NCBI GenBank assembly: GCA_021018995.1
Contig: CM037590.1
Location: 106,393,097 to 106,457,096 of the forward strand
Length of the DNA: 64,000 bases
Direction of reading: 5' to 3'
Source of the DNA: Chloranthus sessilifolius
Taxonomy: Eukaryota > Streptophyta > Magnoliopsida > Chloranthales > Chloranthaceae
The notes beneath the pieces are model-generated. The model made no database searches and was not told the DNA's origin. It was given only the letters and a program-made list of their open reading frames with translations. Made by a program: the position numbers and the translations under genes. Shown here piece after piece: positions 10,820-19,920 of this stretch (position 1 is its first letter; the number at the start of each line of letters is the position of its first letter).

Positions 10820-11826
10820 TTAGAGATAAAAGTCTTCTTCCGCTAGTCCATCAAGGGGCCTCGAAGTTTTTAATCGGGCTAAAAATCCTGATGTTTTTCT
10901 ACTGAGTGCGTCTGCGACGACGTTTGCTTTACCAGGGTGATAATTAATCAAATAATCGTAATCCTTCATGTACTCGACCCATCTGCGTTGTCTAAGGTTC
11001 AAATCTTTTTATGAGAAGAGGTACTTGAGGCTCTTATGGTCAGTATATACTTTGAACGTTTCACCATAGAGGTAGAGTCGCCACAATTTGAGAGCGAAGA
11101 TGACTGCTACCAATTTGAAGTCGTGAACTGGGTAGTTTTTCTCATGTGGCTTCAGTTGTCTTGACTCGTATGCAACGACCCTCCCATCTTGTTGCATTAC
11201 ACAACCAAGTCCTTGGCGAGATGCATCGGTGAATAATTCAAATTTACCCTTGTCTGAATTAGAGGGTAAGGTTAGAACTGGTGTTGTAGTAAGCTTCTTC
11301 TTCAACTCTTGAAAACTTCTTTCACACTCATCTGACCATACAAATTTTGTATTCTTCTTAGTGAGGCTTGTAAGGGGTAGAGCAATTCGAGAGAATCCCT
11401 CAACGAAGCGTCGATAGTAACCTGCGAGTCCGAGGAAACTCCTTATTTTAGTAACACTTTTTGGTGCCTGCCAATTGCTCACCGCCTCAATTTTAGTTAG
11501 ATCAATAGTAATACCTTCTGCAGATATCGCATGCCCTAGAAAGGTTACTTGTTTGAGCCAGAAATCGCACTTGCTGAGTTTAGCGTACAATTGGTGATCG
11601 CGAAGTGTCTGAAGTGAGAGACAGAGGTGTTCTTCATGTTCTTTCTCCGATCGTAAGTAAATGAGGATGCCATCTATGAACATAATGAATTCATCAAGAT
11701 ACTGCCTGAATACTCAATTCATAAGGTCCATGAATACAGCTGGTGCATTTGTTAGTCCGAAGGGCATGACTAAGAACTCATACAACCCATTCTTACAAGC
11801 AAAAGCTGTCTTTGGAATATCCTCTT
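10820..11826 (-). pseudogene. pol: RT C-terminal half and RNase H, chromovirus F
   Basis: Picks up RT exactly where the right-hand segment (25519 onward) stops. The block [12 protein letters not shown] is near 11745-11790, then [10 protein letters not shown] at about 11660-11683, where the second Asp of the usual FIDD is Gly. FLGHAIS and [17 protein letters not shown] follow. RNase H has [28 protein letters not shown], a stop at about 11006-11008, then [15 protein letters not shown]. The changed RT active site and stop make it inactive. The nested element begins at 11827. Confidence 0.85.
11822..11826 (+). repeat. Left target-site duplication CTCTT of the tandem element
   Basis: CTCTT directly before TGTTGAGAAC. 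The identical pentamer follows the last CA at 25519-25523. The two flanks are adjacent codons of the same RT, so removing the insert with one CTCTT copy restores an uninterrupted frame. Confidence 0.9.
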
Positions 11827-12118
11827 TGTTGAGAACTGGAAAATATAATTTTCCACCCCTTAATCTGGGCCTTGATAGACCCTTGAGAGAACTAAATAAG
11901 TGTTTTAAGTGTTTGTTTTATATCTAACAATAAAGGCAGGCATAACCTTGAAAGTAGCTTAAAAGTGCTAAAAAGATGATGACCCATCTTGATCTGGAGG
12001 AAGAAGGAGAAAGGACAACTGGCTGTCAAAATGCCTAAAATAAAGAGGACAAAGGCCTAGTTTCAACCTGGAAAGAGGTTTGGAGCTATTCGAAAAGAAG
12101 AATGCACTACAGAATGCT

Positions 12119-12275
12119 ATTCGAGAAGGTCCCCAATCTTTGCGAAAAGGTCCCCAATCTTTGCGAAAAGGTCTCCAGAAGTTACAGTTCTTTTCAAAAG
12201 GTCTCCAATCTGTGCGAATAGAGTTTCAGAAGTTACAATACCTTTCGAAAAGGTCTTCAAACTTTGCGAAATGGA
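12119..12275 (+). repeat. U3 direct repeats, LTR1
   Basis: About six degenerate units, best preserved as TGCGAAAAGGTCCCCAATCTT (21 bp), alternating with AGAAGTTACA-containing units. They lie upstream of the CCAAT and TATA elements, the usual place for U3 enhancers. Equivalents are at 18099-18225 (LTR2) and 24032-24158 (LTR3). Confidence 0.75.
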
Positions 12276-12480
12276 ATCCTTAAGATTCCTAGCATTTGCA
12301 AGGGCAATTTGGTAATCTCTACACGCACCCCAATGCATTTAAAAACCCAAGGGCATTCTGGAAGATTCAAAGCATGAATCAGAGGCATATTCCACCCCAT
12401 GTGAACACCCAAAGATGAAATTACTTGGCGGGAACTTCTAGAAGTTCCAACAAATTTTTGAATTTCCTAATAGAATTGAT

Positions 12481-12605
12481 GCCTCTGTTTCCTGATTGGC
12501 TGAACTAGATCAAGCAGTTCTGATTGGCCAGAACAGATCTGGATCCTGGTGCTCGACTCCTATTGGCTGATATGGATCTAACCAATTCTGATTGGTTGAT
12601 GCACA
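12481..12605 (+). promoter_or_regulatory. Cluster of four inverted CCAAT boxes, LTR1
   Basis: ATTGG occurs four times (GATTGGCTG, GATTGGCC, TATTGGCTG, GATTGGTTG) within 125 bp, ending about 30 bp before the TATA box. The cluster is kept in LTR2, LTR3 and the diverged LTR0. CCAAT boxes are bound by NF-Y; binding here is inferred. Confidence 0.6.
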
Positions 12606-12628
12606 TCTGAGATGGACTTGGGGAAAAC

Positions 12629-12637
12629 TATAAATAG
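12629..12637 (+). promoter_or_regulatory. TATA box, LTR1
   Basis: TATAAATAG, same as in LTR2 (18566-18574), LTR3 (24516-24524) and LTR0 (721-729, minus). Confidence 0.75.
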
Positions 12638-13630
12638 ATGAACTATTTGCCCAATTTGGGTATCCAGATTTTGAGTTTTATTTCTATTGCCCCATTTCCA
12701 TTTCAGATAGCTTGTCTGAAACTTCTGTAGACTAGCTTTTATTTGTAATTGAGAACTGTGAAATATTTCTGTAATTCAAGTGAGAATTGTATTCAAGACT
12801 ACAAATCCGAGAGCTGTTTAAGCTGTGTTCTGTAATTGTAATGGTGAATTTGAAAAGGTTCGAAATGCGATGTTCTCAATCGGATTCGTGTTGAGGGTTC
12901 CCTGTGATCTCCTTATTCATTAGATTCCTTTAGATTTACTATTTTTAAAGCAATTTCCCTTAATTCATTGTCCCTGTGAGAATCTGCGTTTGTAACCTGA
13001 TTTCTCATAGCATTTGTAGTGGTATTTTTTGTTCTTAATCAAGGATTCGGGGTGAAGACTATTGGATGATCTGTGTCCATTGAAGTGATGTACCATTCAT
13101 AGCCATAAGTTCAACTCAATTCCAATCCTTGAGTAGGATTACTTTCTCTTGCATCTGTGGTAGCAGGATGAAGATTGATAATATCTCATGTGTTTTACAT
13201 TTATTCTCATTCTGCAATCAAGTACTAAGTCGAAGTTAGATATTATTTCTCCATTCTTATTAATTTACATCAAATCTCCCCAACTCGGATCTGGATCATT
13301 TAGTTTAATTTTTGCTTTTCCCATTTAGTTAATGTGACAAATGCAACCTCCCATCTTATGTGCTTTGTATATAGGATCAGAGGTCAGATCTGGTAGCTCA
13401 GATCTGGAGGTTTATCTTCCATTTTAATTCAATTCCCTGTGGACGATCTTTTACTCACTTACGTTTAAAACTTGCTATAATTGACCCTGATCTTGCAGGC
13501 TAATTAACTTCTCTCTGTGCTGATATTTCTTTATCTTTTTTAGTTTTCCAAATTCATTATAATTCATCATTTGCAAATCTGTTTTCAAAACACAAACAAA
13601 TCATGCACACTTAGAACAGCAAGAAGTTTT

Positions 13631-13648
13631 TGGCACCGTTGCCGGAGA
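13631..13648 (+). promoter_or_regulatory. Primer binding site, internal region 1
   Basis: TGGCACCGTTGCCGGAGA six bases after the LTR end. It resembles the TGGCGCCGTTGCCGG-type PBS of the Athila/Tat group, commonly ascribed to tRNA-Asp, with one A/G difference near the start. The copy at 19573-19590 is identical and Athila C has TGGCACCGCTGTCGAGA at 55147. Confidence 0.8.
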
Positions 13649-13819
13649 ATTTATTTTAAAATTGGTAGACCTAAGTTTTTTTTTTATTATTACATCAGTG
13701 CTAACTGTTCTATTGTATAAATCTGTGCAGTTATTCTTGTACAATTGAGCGTGGAATCTACTTTGAAAGGTATACTGAAGGTTTGTTTTGCATAATTTTA
13801 CTCTCTGTTTCTGTGTTGT

Positions 13820-13966
13820 ATGTTTGGTAGGAGGGCTCTCAATCCTGAGATTGTCCCTCTGAATTTAGAAGTTGAAAGGCTACTAAGAACCAGACAAACA
13901 TCACAGAATTTTGCTGAGACTGCTACTATGGGTGAGCAACCTAGACTTTTGAAGGATTACTTTTGA
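13820..13966 (+). pseudogene. gag: Athila-like gag start, internal region 1
   Basis: 48-codon frame starting MFGRRALNPE and continuing with a LNLEVERLLRTRQ segment. It resembles the gag start of Athila A (MHGRRSLNSE, 42082) and C (MHGRRSFNPE, 55486). It ends at TGA 13964-13966, but the ORF at 13982 is in the same frame, five codons beyond the TGA. A single stop therefore separates an Athila-type N-terminus from the plant-transposon-type protein. The same TGA is present in internal region 2, so it predates the tandem duplication or is required by the element. Confidence 0.7.
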
Positions 13967-13981
13967 AGGACCTGCCGGATC

Positions 13982-14635
13982 ATGTTGAAATCTGTGCACA
14001 TGGTAAAAGTGACGGAGAAGGATGCTGATGTCCCTACTCTTGTAATTTTCATTGATGATTGCGATTTAATAGTCACTTATGAAGACATTGGAAATGCCTT
14101 GGGAATACCATTTCAACATGATCCGGCTGGTCCTTTGGCTGAACCAGAGACAACTTCTTTTAGAGAAATGGCTGCACATCTAACCCAAGGCATAGTTGGA
14201 ACTGGGCAGTCCATCATGAGGAGAGACTTAGCACCTCAATTTTCGCTGATGGATTCCATTTTGAGGGGATGTTTTTATGTCACTGGGCACAGCCAGGAAA
14301 GAAGAACACCCATTTTGGAGGCCCTCTTTCATTTCTCTAAGGGGCAATTCTTCAATGCCCCTATGCTAATTTTTGAAGCCATGGCTGACATCAGTGTCAA
14401 GATGGAGAAGGAGCAGAAAATAGCTGGAATACCATTTGGTAGGCTAATCATAGCCCTACTAAGAGCCAAATTTGACATTGATGAGCAAGAGCCATTTGAG
14501 ATTGTCTCTCCTCACGCTTTTAGGAAGAGGGCTTGGACTATAAGCCAAACCATGTTGAATAGAATGAGGGAAGAGGTTGAGCCAGCCCAAGAACCTGCTA
14601 TACCTGCACCAGCCCCACCCACTGCATGCCATTGA
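13982..14635 (+). CDS. ORF1: 'putative plant transposon protein'-like domain (217 aa)
   Basis: Soluble protein with no membrane segment. Residues ~20-45 (LVIFIDDCDLIVTYEDIGNA then LGIP) and ~85-175 (DLAPQF.LMDSILRGCFYVTGH, ALFHFSKGQFFNAPMLIFEAM, IPFGRLIIALLRAKFDID) follow the pattern of the large plant family of transposon-associated proteins found in non-autonomous LTR elements. Function is unknown; a gag-like structural role is plausible from its place after the PBS and gag start. The C-terminus runs into Pro/Ala-rich sequence and loses frame around 14600-14640, a stretch that differs messily from copy 2 at CAG/CTG sites. The true protein may therefore continue into ORF2. Confidence 0.6.
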   Translation: MLKSVHMVKVTEKDADVPTLVIFIDDCDLIVTYEDIGNALGIPFQHDPAGPLAEPETTSFREMAAHLTQGIVGTGQSIMRRDLAPQFSLMDSILRGCFYVTGHSQERRTPILEALFHFSKGQFFNAPMLIFEAMADISVKMEKEQKIAGIPFGRLIIALLRAKFDIDEQEPFEIVSPHAFRKRAWTISQTMLNRMREEVEPAQEPAIPAPAPPTACH

Positions 14636-15192
14636 ACTTATATCGGACTGAGGTGACCAGCTCTTTAGCTGCACCTATTTCACTTGCAGCTGACATTGAA
14701 CAAGCTATCATTACTGAGGTGACCAGCTCTTCAGCTGCACCCATTGTTGAAGAGGCCATCATCTTACCCACTTCACCTAGCAAAGCTCCTATTCCTTCAC
14801 CCATTCCAGCAGTCCCATCACTCATAACCACCATAATCCCAATTGCAGACTCTCCCTCTACACCAACCACTCCAGCCATACTTACACCACCAATTTCACC
14901 TAACAATGTCCAAGATATGGCCACAGATTTTGTTGAACACTCTCCTAGCACTCCCCTTCTCCAAAGCTTCTCAGGTTCACCTGCTCATTCAACTCATACA
15001 CCTGAAATCACTCATACCCCTGAACCTGAGATATTCACAACAGAGGCCTATTCACCTTTGATGGGATCTATCTTGGAGAATATTGGGCTTGAATCTGTAC
15101 CTATACCTGATCCTCCTCATTTCACCCATTTGGCTACTTCCCCCTTTACAACCATTTCACCCATTGCCCCTCAACCATCTACATCAATTTAA
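14626..15192 (+). CDS. ORF2: Pro/Ser/Thr-rich linker (188 aa)
   Basis: Low-complexity, no catalytic motif. PTSPSKAPIPSPIPAVPS and repeated THTPE-type phrases suggest an extended, disordered region. It overlaps the end of ORF1 by ten bases in another frame and ends with TAA at 15190. That stop also occurs in internal region 2, and the frame then continues after a second stop near 15256 into ORF3. ORF1, 2 and 3 are best read as one broken coding unit of about 740 codons rather than separate genes. Confidence 0.5.
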   Translation: MPLNLYRTEVTSSLAAPISLAADIEQAIITEVTSSSAAPIVEEAIILPTSPSKAPIPSPIPAVPSLITTIIPIADSPSTPTTPAILTPPISPNNVQDMATDFVEHSPSTPLLQSFSGSPAHSTHTPEITHTPEPEIFTTEAYSPLMGSILENIGLESVPIPDPPHFTHLATSPFTTISPIAPQPSTSI

Positions 15193-15300
15193 CCAGCCCC
15201 TACTTTGCATACCACACCCACACCTGACATAATTAGCCAAATCTTTACCTTTCTCTAATCCATCCAAGCCCAACTACAGATCAACACAGACAACCAGTCT

Positions 15301-16050
15301 GTGACAAATTCCATTCTACAAACCTTGGCCTCCACATCCCAAACAACCACCTTAGCCACTATACCTTTTGTTTCTGACCAAGCAACCCAAACAGATCCGG
15401 ATGTAATAGTTTTAGATCCACCCATCCTCACTGTGTCTAACCATGCTACCCAGTTCAAACCTGAGGCAGTGTTTGTAGATTCACCTACACCCATCCTTAA
15501 TGTCTCTACTCAAGCCACCCAAACTGACCCTGAGGTAGTGTTTGTAGATTCATCTTTCCCTTCCCCCACTGCTGGAATACATATGGTCCCCAACCACTCC
15601 ATTCCCATCCCACGTTTTGCCACTCTTAAAAGGGCTAACCCTTACATCTTTCACGATGTCCTTAAGGGGATTACCGATTTCCACACTTACATCAAAACAC
15701 CTTATGAAGACCAGATTCGGAAACTGGAGTTGTTTATGAAATTTGAGAGAGAGAAGATGCAGGACCTGTTGGGCCAAACCTTTCAGATGGTTAGGAGTGA
15801 ACAGCACAAAGTTACCATGGTGCAAGCACAGCTTAAACAAGAAAATTTGAGGGCTAATAGACTTACAAAATATATTAGCCTCACCAAAAAGATCAAATCT
15901 GAGGAATACACCGAGCTGCAAGCAACAATCCAGGAGAAGGCTAAATGGAGTTCAGACTCCAATACTGACTCAAGTTTTGACTCTAACAGTGATTCCAATT
16001 CTGATCCCATTGAACCAACTTATGATACAGATTTTGACCCCAGTTATTAG
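15301..16050 (+). CDS. ORF3: Thr-rich repeats plus C-terminal coiled coil (249 aa)
   Basis: First half has three imperfect repeats of about 20 residues with (S/N)xATQ(T/F)xPxxVxVDxP. Second half (residues ~140-210) is charged and heptad-like (EDQIRKLELFMKFEREKMQD.., QLKQENLRANRLTK), predicting a coiled coil. It ends in an acidic Asp/Ser tail. It is in frame with ORF2. Assembly or nucleic-acid binding is possible, but no known family was recognised. Confidence 0.5.
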   Translation: MTNSILQTLASTSQTTTLATIPFVSDQATQTDPDVIVLDPPILTVSNHATQFKPEAVFVDSPTPILNVSTQATQTDPEVVFVDSSFPSPTAGIHMVPNHSIPIPRFATLKRANPYIFHDVLKGITDFHTYIKTPYEDQIRKLELFMKFEREKMQDLLGQTFQMVRSEQHKVTMVQAQLKQENLRANRLTKYISLTKKIKSEEYTELQATIQEKAKWSSDSNTDSSFDSNSDSNSDPIEPTYDTDFDPSY

Positions 16051-16230
16051 AATACATTGAACATGTTTGTTTTGTTGGGTCTGTAGTATGTAATTCCTAT
16101 TTTCTGTTAATTTTTGTTAATTTGTAATTACTGTGCATTTCTTTTCTTTCTTCTCTGTCAATATGATTTTTGTTTTTTGTTCTTTTCTTTGCTTATACAA
16201 TTTTGGACCAATGAGGACACTACTCATCAT
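16051..16230 (+). other. 3' untranslated start, internal region 1
   Basis: T-rich non-coding sequence (TTTTGTTTTTTG..) between the coding unit and the internal PPT. The last part, GAGGACACTACTCATCATA, is shared with Athila B and C. Confidence 0.6.
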
Positions 16231-16243
16231 AGGTTTGGGGGTG
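16231..16243 (+). promoter_or_regulatory. Internal polypurine tract, internal region 1
   Basis: AGGTTTGGGGGTG is identical to the terminal PPT at 17783-17795, 1552 bp downstream. The same 13-mer recurs at the same relative place in Athila A, B and C, which argues that it is maintained. A role as a second plus-strand primer is inferred. Confidence 0.6.
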
Positions 16244-17782
16244 TGGAAGAATTGCCAATAGTTTAGTTAACATCAGTGCAGCTTATGATCAGCAGAATTT
16301 TTAAAGATGAAGTAATTTCACACCTATAGTTTTGAAAAATGAGGAAGTTAAAACTTTTTAAAATTAATTTCCTAGTGTAATTCTAATACTTTCATGAAGT
16401 GAATGTCAGAAAATTTCCAAAAGAAGATTGATGTTTAGTAAACCTAAAAAGAGAGAAAACAGTGATGATATACCTCAAGATTTTGATAGAAAATCACACC
16501 GAGTGAGATTTGGGCCTGAAATGTATTCTTTGGAGGTATGAATTGGCAATATTTTCAGCTCTAGGACTGTTTGAACACCTTACTATCACTAGAAGTTACA
16601 CATATCCAAATTGAAATAATTTGATCACAATCATGATATTAAAGACATGATGTAAGGCCTCCTTTTGGACAGTTTGAACTTCAAAAAGCCCCACCTTTTA
16701 AAATTACCCTTGATACACACCATTTGAGCTTTATAAATCAAAGATTTCTTTGAAACCTCATCAACCTCATTTAGCCTAACCCTCACTCTGAGAATTCAGA
16801 AGGTAAAGGAAAGAAAGCTGAAGAAAGGAGAGTTGGGTAACAGTTTGGTAAAAGAAAAAGAAAAATAATTGAAGGCAATGATGTATCAGTAAAAGAAATG
16901 TGGCATTCTAGTCAATGTTGCTTTGAAAAAAAAAAAAAAAAAACAAGAAAAGGAGAAGTCAATTCATTGGAAGTTTGAAAAAGAAAGAGATAAAGATGGC
17001 CACTTTGGCTCGAAAATTCAAAGAAGAAGATGAAATTGTCTTTGAAATAAAGAAGGTGTCCATACCACCTCCTTACCTTGATTGACTTCTAAAACTTTGA
17101 ACTCCATTCCACCCTTTTTTTTCTTGATAAATTTCACCCATAAGCCACATTACAACCCAAGTTAAAGTCCTTACTGATCAAAGATTGATTGAGCTGTCAC
17201 ATGGAGATAAGGATTTGTGTAAAATATGGTGAAAAGAGCGGAATTGTAACTAAAAGCAATGCCTATGCTCCTGCTTTCACCCTATTTGAGGGTCAGAATG
17301 CTCTTGAGTTGTGTGAAATAGTACAACCCTCCTACCTGCATGTTGAGTGAAAACCCAGGTGAGAGTTGGGTTTGAAATCAACTTATTTGGGGTAACATCA
17401 TAGCAGGATTCTCAAATAGAAGGCAAGCTTTTCATTAATTTTTCTTGTAAAACTTTTTGGCACAAACTGAGTGAATGGTAAAAGGAATTACAGCAGAATT
17501 TTAGTTTTGAACTGATGTTTTCTTGAGGATCCTCTTATAGCTTGACTGATGCAGGTGTGAATAATCTGATTGGATGAAAGTCTATTTTAACAGAACTGCA
17601 TTGATCTTAACTGATTTATTGGAAAAGTTTGTGGGTACCCTCAGGAGATTTCACTCCTCCACTAGGGATCACCTAGGGGTTTAAAAGGCTTGTTGCATAT
17701 GCTAAATGCAACTGTGCTCCCTACAAAAGTGGCTTTTTACTTTATTTATAATTTTGTCTTTGTTCAGGGACTAGCAAAGCTT
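16244..17782 (+). other. Long 3' non-coding region, internal region 1
   Basis: No ORF worth calling. A run of 18 A residues lies near 16927. Phrases such as CACTCTGAGAATTCAGAAGG, CATAAGCCACATTACAACCC and CTCCTCCACTAGGGATCACC recur in the same order in the tails of Athila A-C, showing common descent of this 1.5-kb segment. Confidence 0.65.
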
Positions 17783-17795
17783 AGGTTTGGGGGTG
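17783..17795 (+). promoter_or_regulatory. Terminal polypurine tract, internal region 1
   Basis: AGGTTTGGGGGTG directly before TGTTGAG of LTR2. Confidence 0.85.
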
Positions 17796-19566
17796 TGTTG
17801 AGAACTAGAAAATACCATTTTCCACCCCTTAATCTTGGCCTTGATAGACCCTTGAGAGAACTAAATAAGTGTTTTAAGTGTTTGTTTTACAGCTAATAAT
17901 AAAGGTAGGCTTAACCTTGAAAGTAGCTTAAAAGTGCCAAAAAGATGATGACCCATCTTGATCTGGAGGAAGAAGGAGAAAGGACAACCTCATTGGCTGT
18001 CAAAATGCCTAAAATAAAGAGGACAAAGGCCTGGTTTCAACCTAGAAAGAGGTTTGGAGCTATTCGAAAAGAAGAATGCACTACAGAATGCTATTCGAAA
18101 AGGTCCCCAATCTTTACAAAAAGGTCTCCAGAAGTTACAGTTCTTTTCAAAAAGGTCTCCAATCTGTGCGAATAGAGTTTCAGAAGTTACAATACCTTTC
18201 GAAAAGGTCTTCAAACTTTGCGAAATGGTATCCTTAAGATTCCTAGCATTTGCAAGGGCAATTTGGTAATCTCTACACGCACCCCAATGCATTTAAAAAC
18301 CCAAGGGCATTCTGGAAGATTCGAAGCATGAACCAGAGGCATATTCCACCCCATGTGAACACCCAAAGATGAAATTACTTGGCGGGAACTTCTAGAAGTT
18401 CCAACAGATTTTGAATTTCCTAATAGAATTGATGCCTGCTTCGATTGGTGAACTAGATCAAGCGATTCGATTGGCGTAAGTCCGGATCCGGTGCTCGACT
18501 CTATTGGTGATATGGATCTAACCAATTGATTGGTTGATGCACATCGAGATGGACTTGGGGAAAACTATAAATAGATGAACTATTTGCCCAATTTGGGTAT
18601 CCAGATTTTGAGTTTCATTTCTATTGCCCCATTTCCATTTCAGATAGCTTGTCTGAAACTTCTGTAATAGACTAGCTTTTATTTGTAATTGAGAACTGTG
18701 AAATATTTCTGTAATTCAAGTGAGAATTGTATTCAAGACTACAAATCCGAGAGCTGTTTAAGCTGTGCTCTGTAATTGTAATGGTGAATTTGAAAAGGTT
18801 GCTGTAAACAATATGTTCTCAATCGGATTCGTGTTGAGGGTTCCCTGTGATCTCCTTATTCATTAGATTCCTTTAGATTTACTATTTTTAAAGCAATTTC
18901 CCTTAATTCATTGTCCCTGTGAGAATCTGCGTTTGTAACCTGATTTCTCATAGCATTTGTAGTGGTATTTTTTGTTCTTAATCAAGGATTCGGGGTGAAG
19001 ACTATTGGATGATCTGTGTCCATTGAAGTGGACAGACCATAGCCATAAGTTCAACTCAATTCCAATCCTTGAGTAGGATTACTTTCTCTTGCATCTGGCG
19101 TAGCAGCGATGAAGATTGGATAATATCTCATGTGTTTTACATTTATTCTCATTCTGCAATCAAGTACTAAGTCGAAGTTAGATATTATTTCTCCATTCTT
19201 ATTAATTTACATCAAATCTCCCCAACTCGGATCTGGATCATTTAGTTTAATTTTTGCTTTTCCCATTTAGTTAATGTGACAAATGCAACCTCCCATCTTA
19301 TGTGCTTTGTATATAGGATCAGAGGTCAGATCTGGTAGCTCAGATCTGGAGGTTTATCTTCCATTTTAATTCAATTCCCTGTGGACGATCTTTTACTCAC
19401 TTACGTTTAAAACTTGCTATAATTGACCCTGATCTTGCAGGCTAATTAACTTCTCTCTGTGCTGATATTTCTTTATCTTTTTTAGTTTTCCAAATTCATT
19501 ATAATTCATCATTTGCAAATCTGTTTTCAAAACACAAACAAATCATGCACACTTAGAACAGCAAGA
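17796..19566 (+). mobile_element. LTR2 (middle, mosaic LTR)
   Basis: Shared by both units. From 17796 to about 19119 it carries LTR3-type variants: ACCATTTTCC near the start, CTCATTGGCTG, one fewer U3 repeat, TTGCTGTAAACA, GGACAGACC. From 19226 to the end it carries LTR1-type variants: CCAACTCGG, GTGACAAATGCAACC, TGCTTTGTATATAGG. The exchange therefore lies between about 19119 and 19226. Two LTR1-like bases near 18423 and 18448 are exceptions inside an error-prone CAG/CTG patch. TATA is at 18566-18574. Confidence 0.85.
18566..18574 (+). promoter_or_regulatory. TATA box, LTR2
   Basis: TATAAATAG. The upstream CCAAT cluster (18440-18540) is garbled relative to LTR1 and LTR3 but its ATTGG words remain. 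Confidence 0.7.
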
Positions 19567-19572
19567 AGTTTT

Positions 19573-19590
19573 TGGCACCGTTGCCGGAGA
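19573..19590 (+). promoter_or_regulatory. Primer binding site, internal region 2
   Basis: TGGCACCGTTGCCGGAGA, identical to the site in region 1. Confidence 0.8.
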
Positions 19591-19759
19591 ATTTATTTTA
19601 AAATTGGTAGACCTAAGTTTTTTTTTTATTATTACATCAGTGCTAACTGTTCTATTGTATAAATCTGTGCAGTTATTCTTGTACAATTGAGCGTGGAATC
19701 TACTTTGAAAGGTATACTGAAGGTTTGTTTTGCATAATTTTACTCTCTGCTTTTGTTGT

Positions 19760-19907
19760 ATGTTTGGTAGGAGGGCTCTCAATCCGAGATTGTCCCTCTG
19801 AATTTAGAAGTTGAAAGGATACTAAGAACCAGACAAACATCACAGAATTTTGCTGAGACTGCTACTATGGGTGAGCAACCTAGACTTTTGAAGGATTACT
19901 TTTGAAG
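19760..19907 (+). pseudogene. gag: Athila-like gag start, internal region 2
   Basis: Same start as at 13820, but one T is missing in CCTGAG (read as CCGAG at about 19784), shifting the frame to an early stop. The loss is at a CTG trinucleotide, so it may be a base-calling error rather than a mutation. Confidence 0.6.
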
Positions 19908-19920
19908 GACCTGCCGGATC

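Larger units (their letters stand above)
11827..13624 (+). mobile_element. LTR1 of tandem element
   Basis: Begins TGTTGAG and ends just before AGTTTTTGGCACCG. The terminal dinucleotide is GA rather than the CA seen in LTR3. It contains the U3 repeat array (12119-12275), CCAAT cluster (12481-12605), TATA (12629-12637) and a conserved U5 block (about 13440-13500). It differs from LTR2 over most of its length but agrees with LTR2 in the last ~350 bp. It carries one more 21-bp U3 repeat unit than LTR2 and LTR3. Confidence 0.88.

Noticed and set aside
12119-12275. CRISPR-like short direct repeats
   Set aside because: Units are degenerate with no unique spacers of constant length, in a eukaryotic LTR; U3 repeats explain them.
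16926-16944. A-run as the tail of a SINE or LINE insertion
   Set aside because: No target duplication or upstream polymerase III boxes seen; the run lies in the middle of sequence shared by both tandem units and partly by Athila tails.
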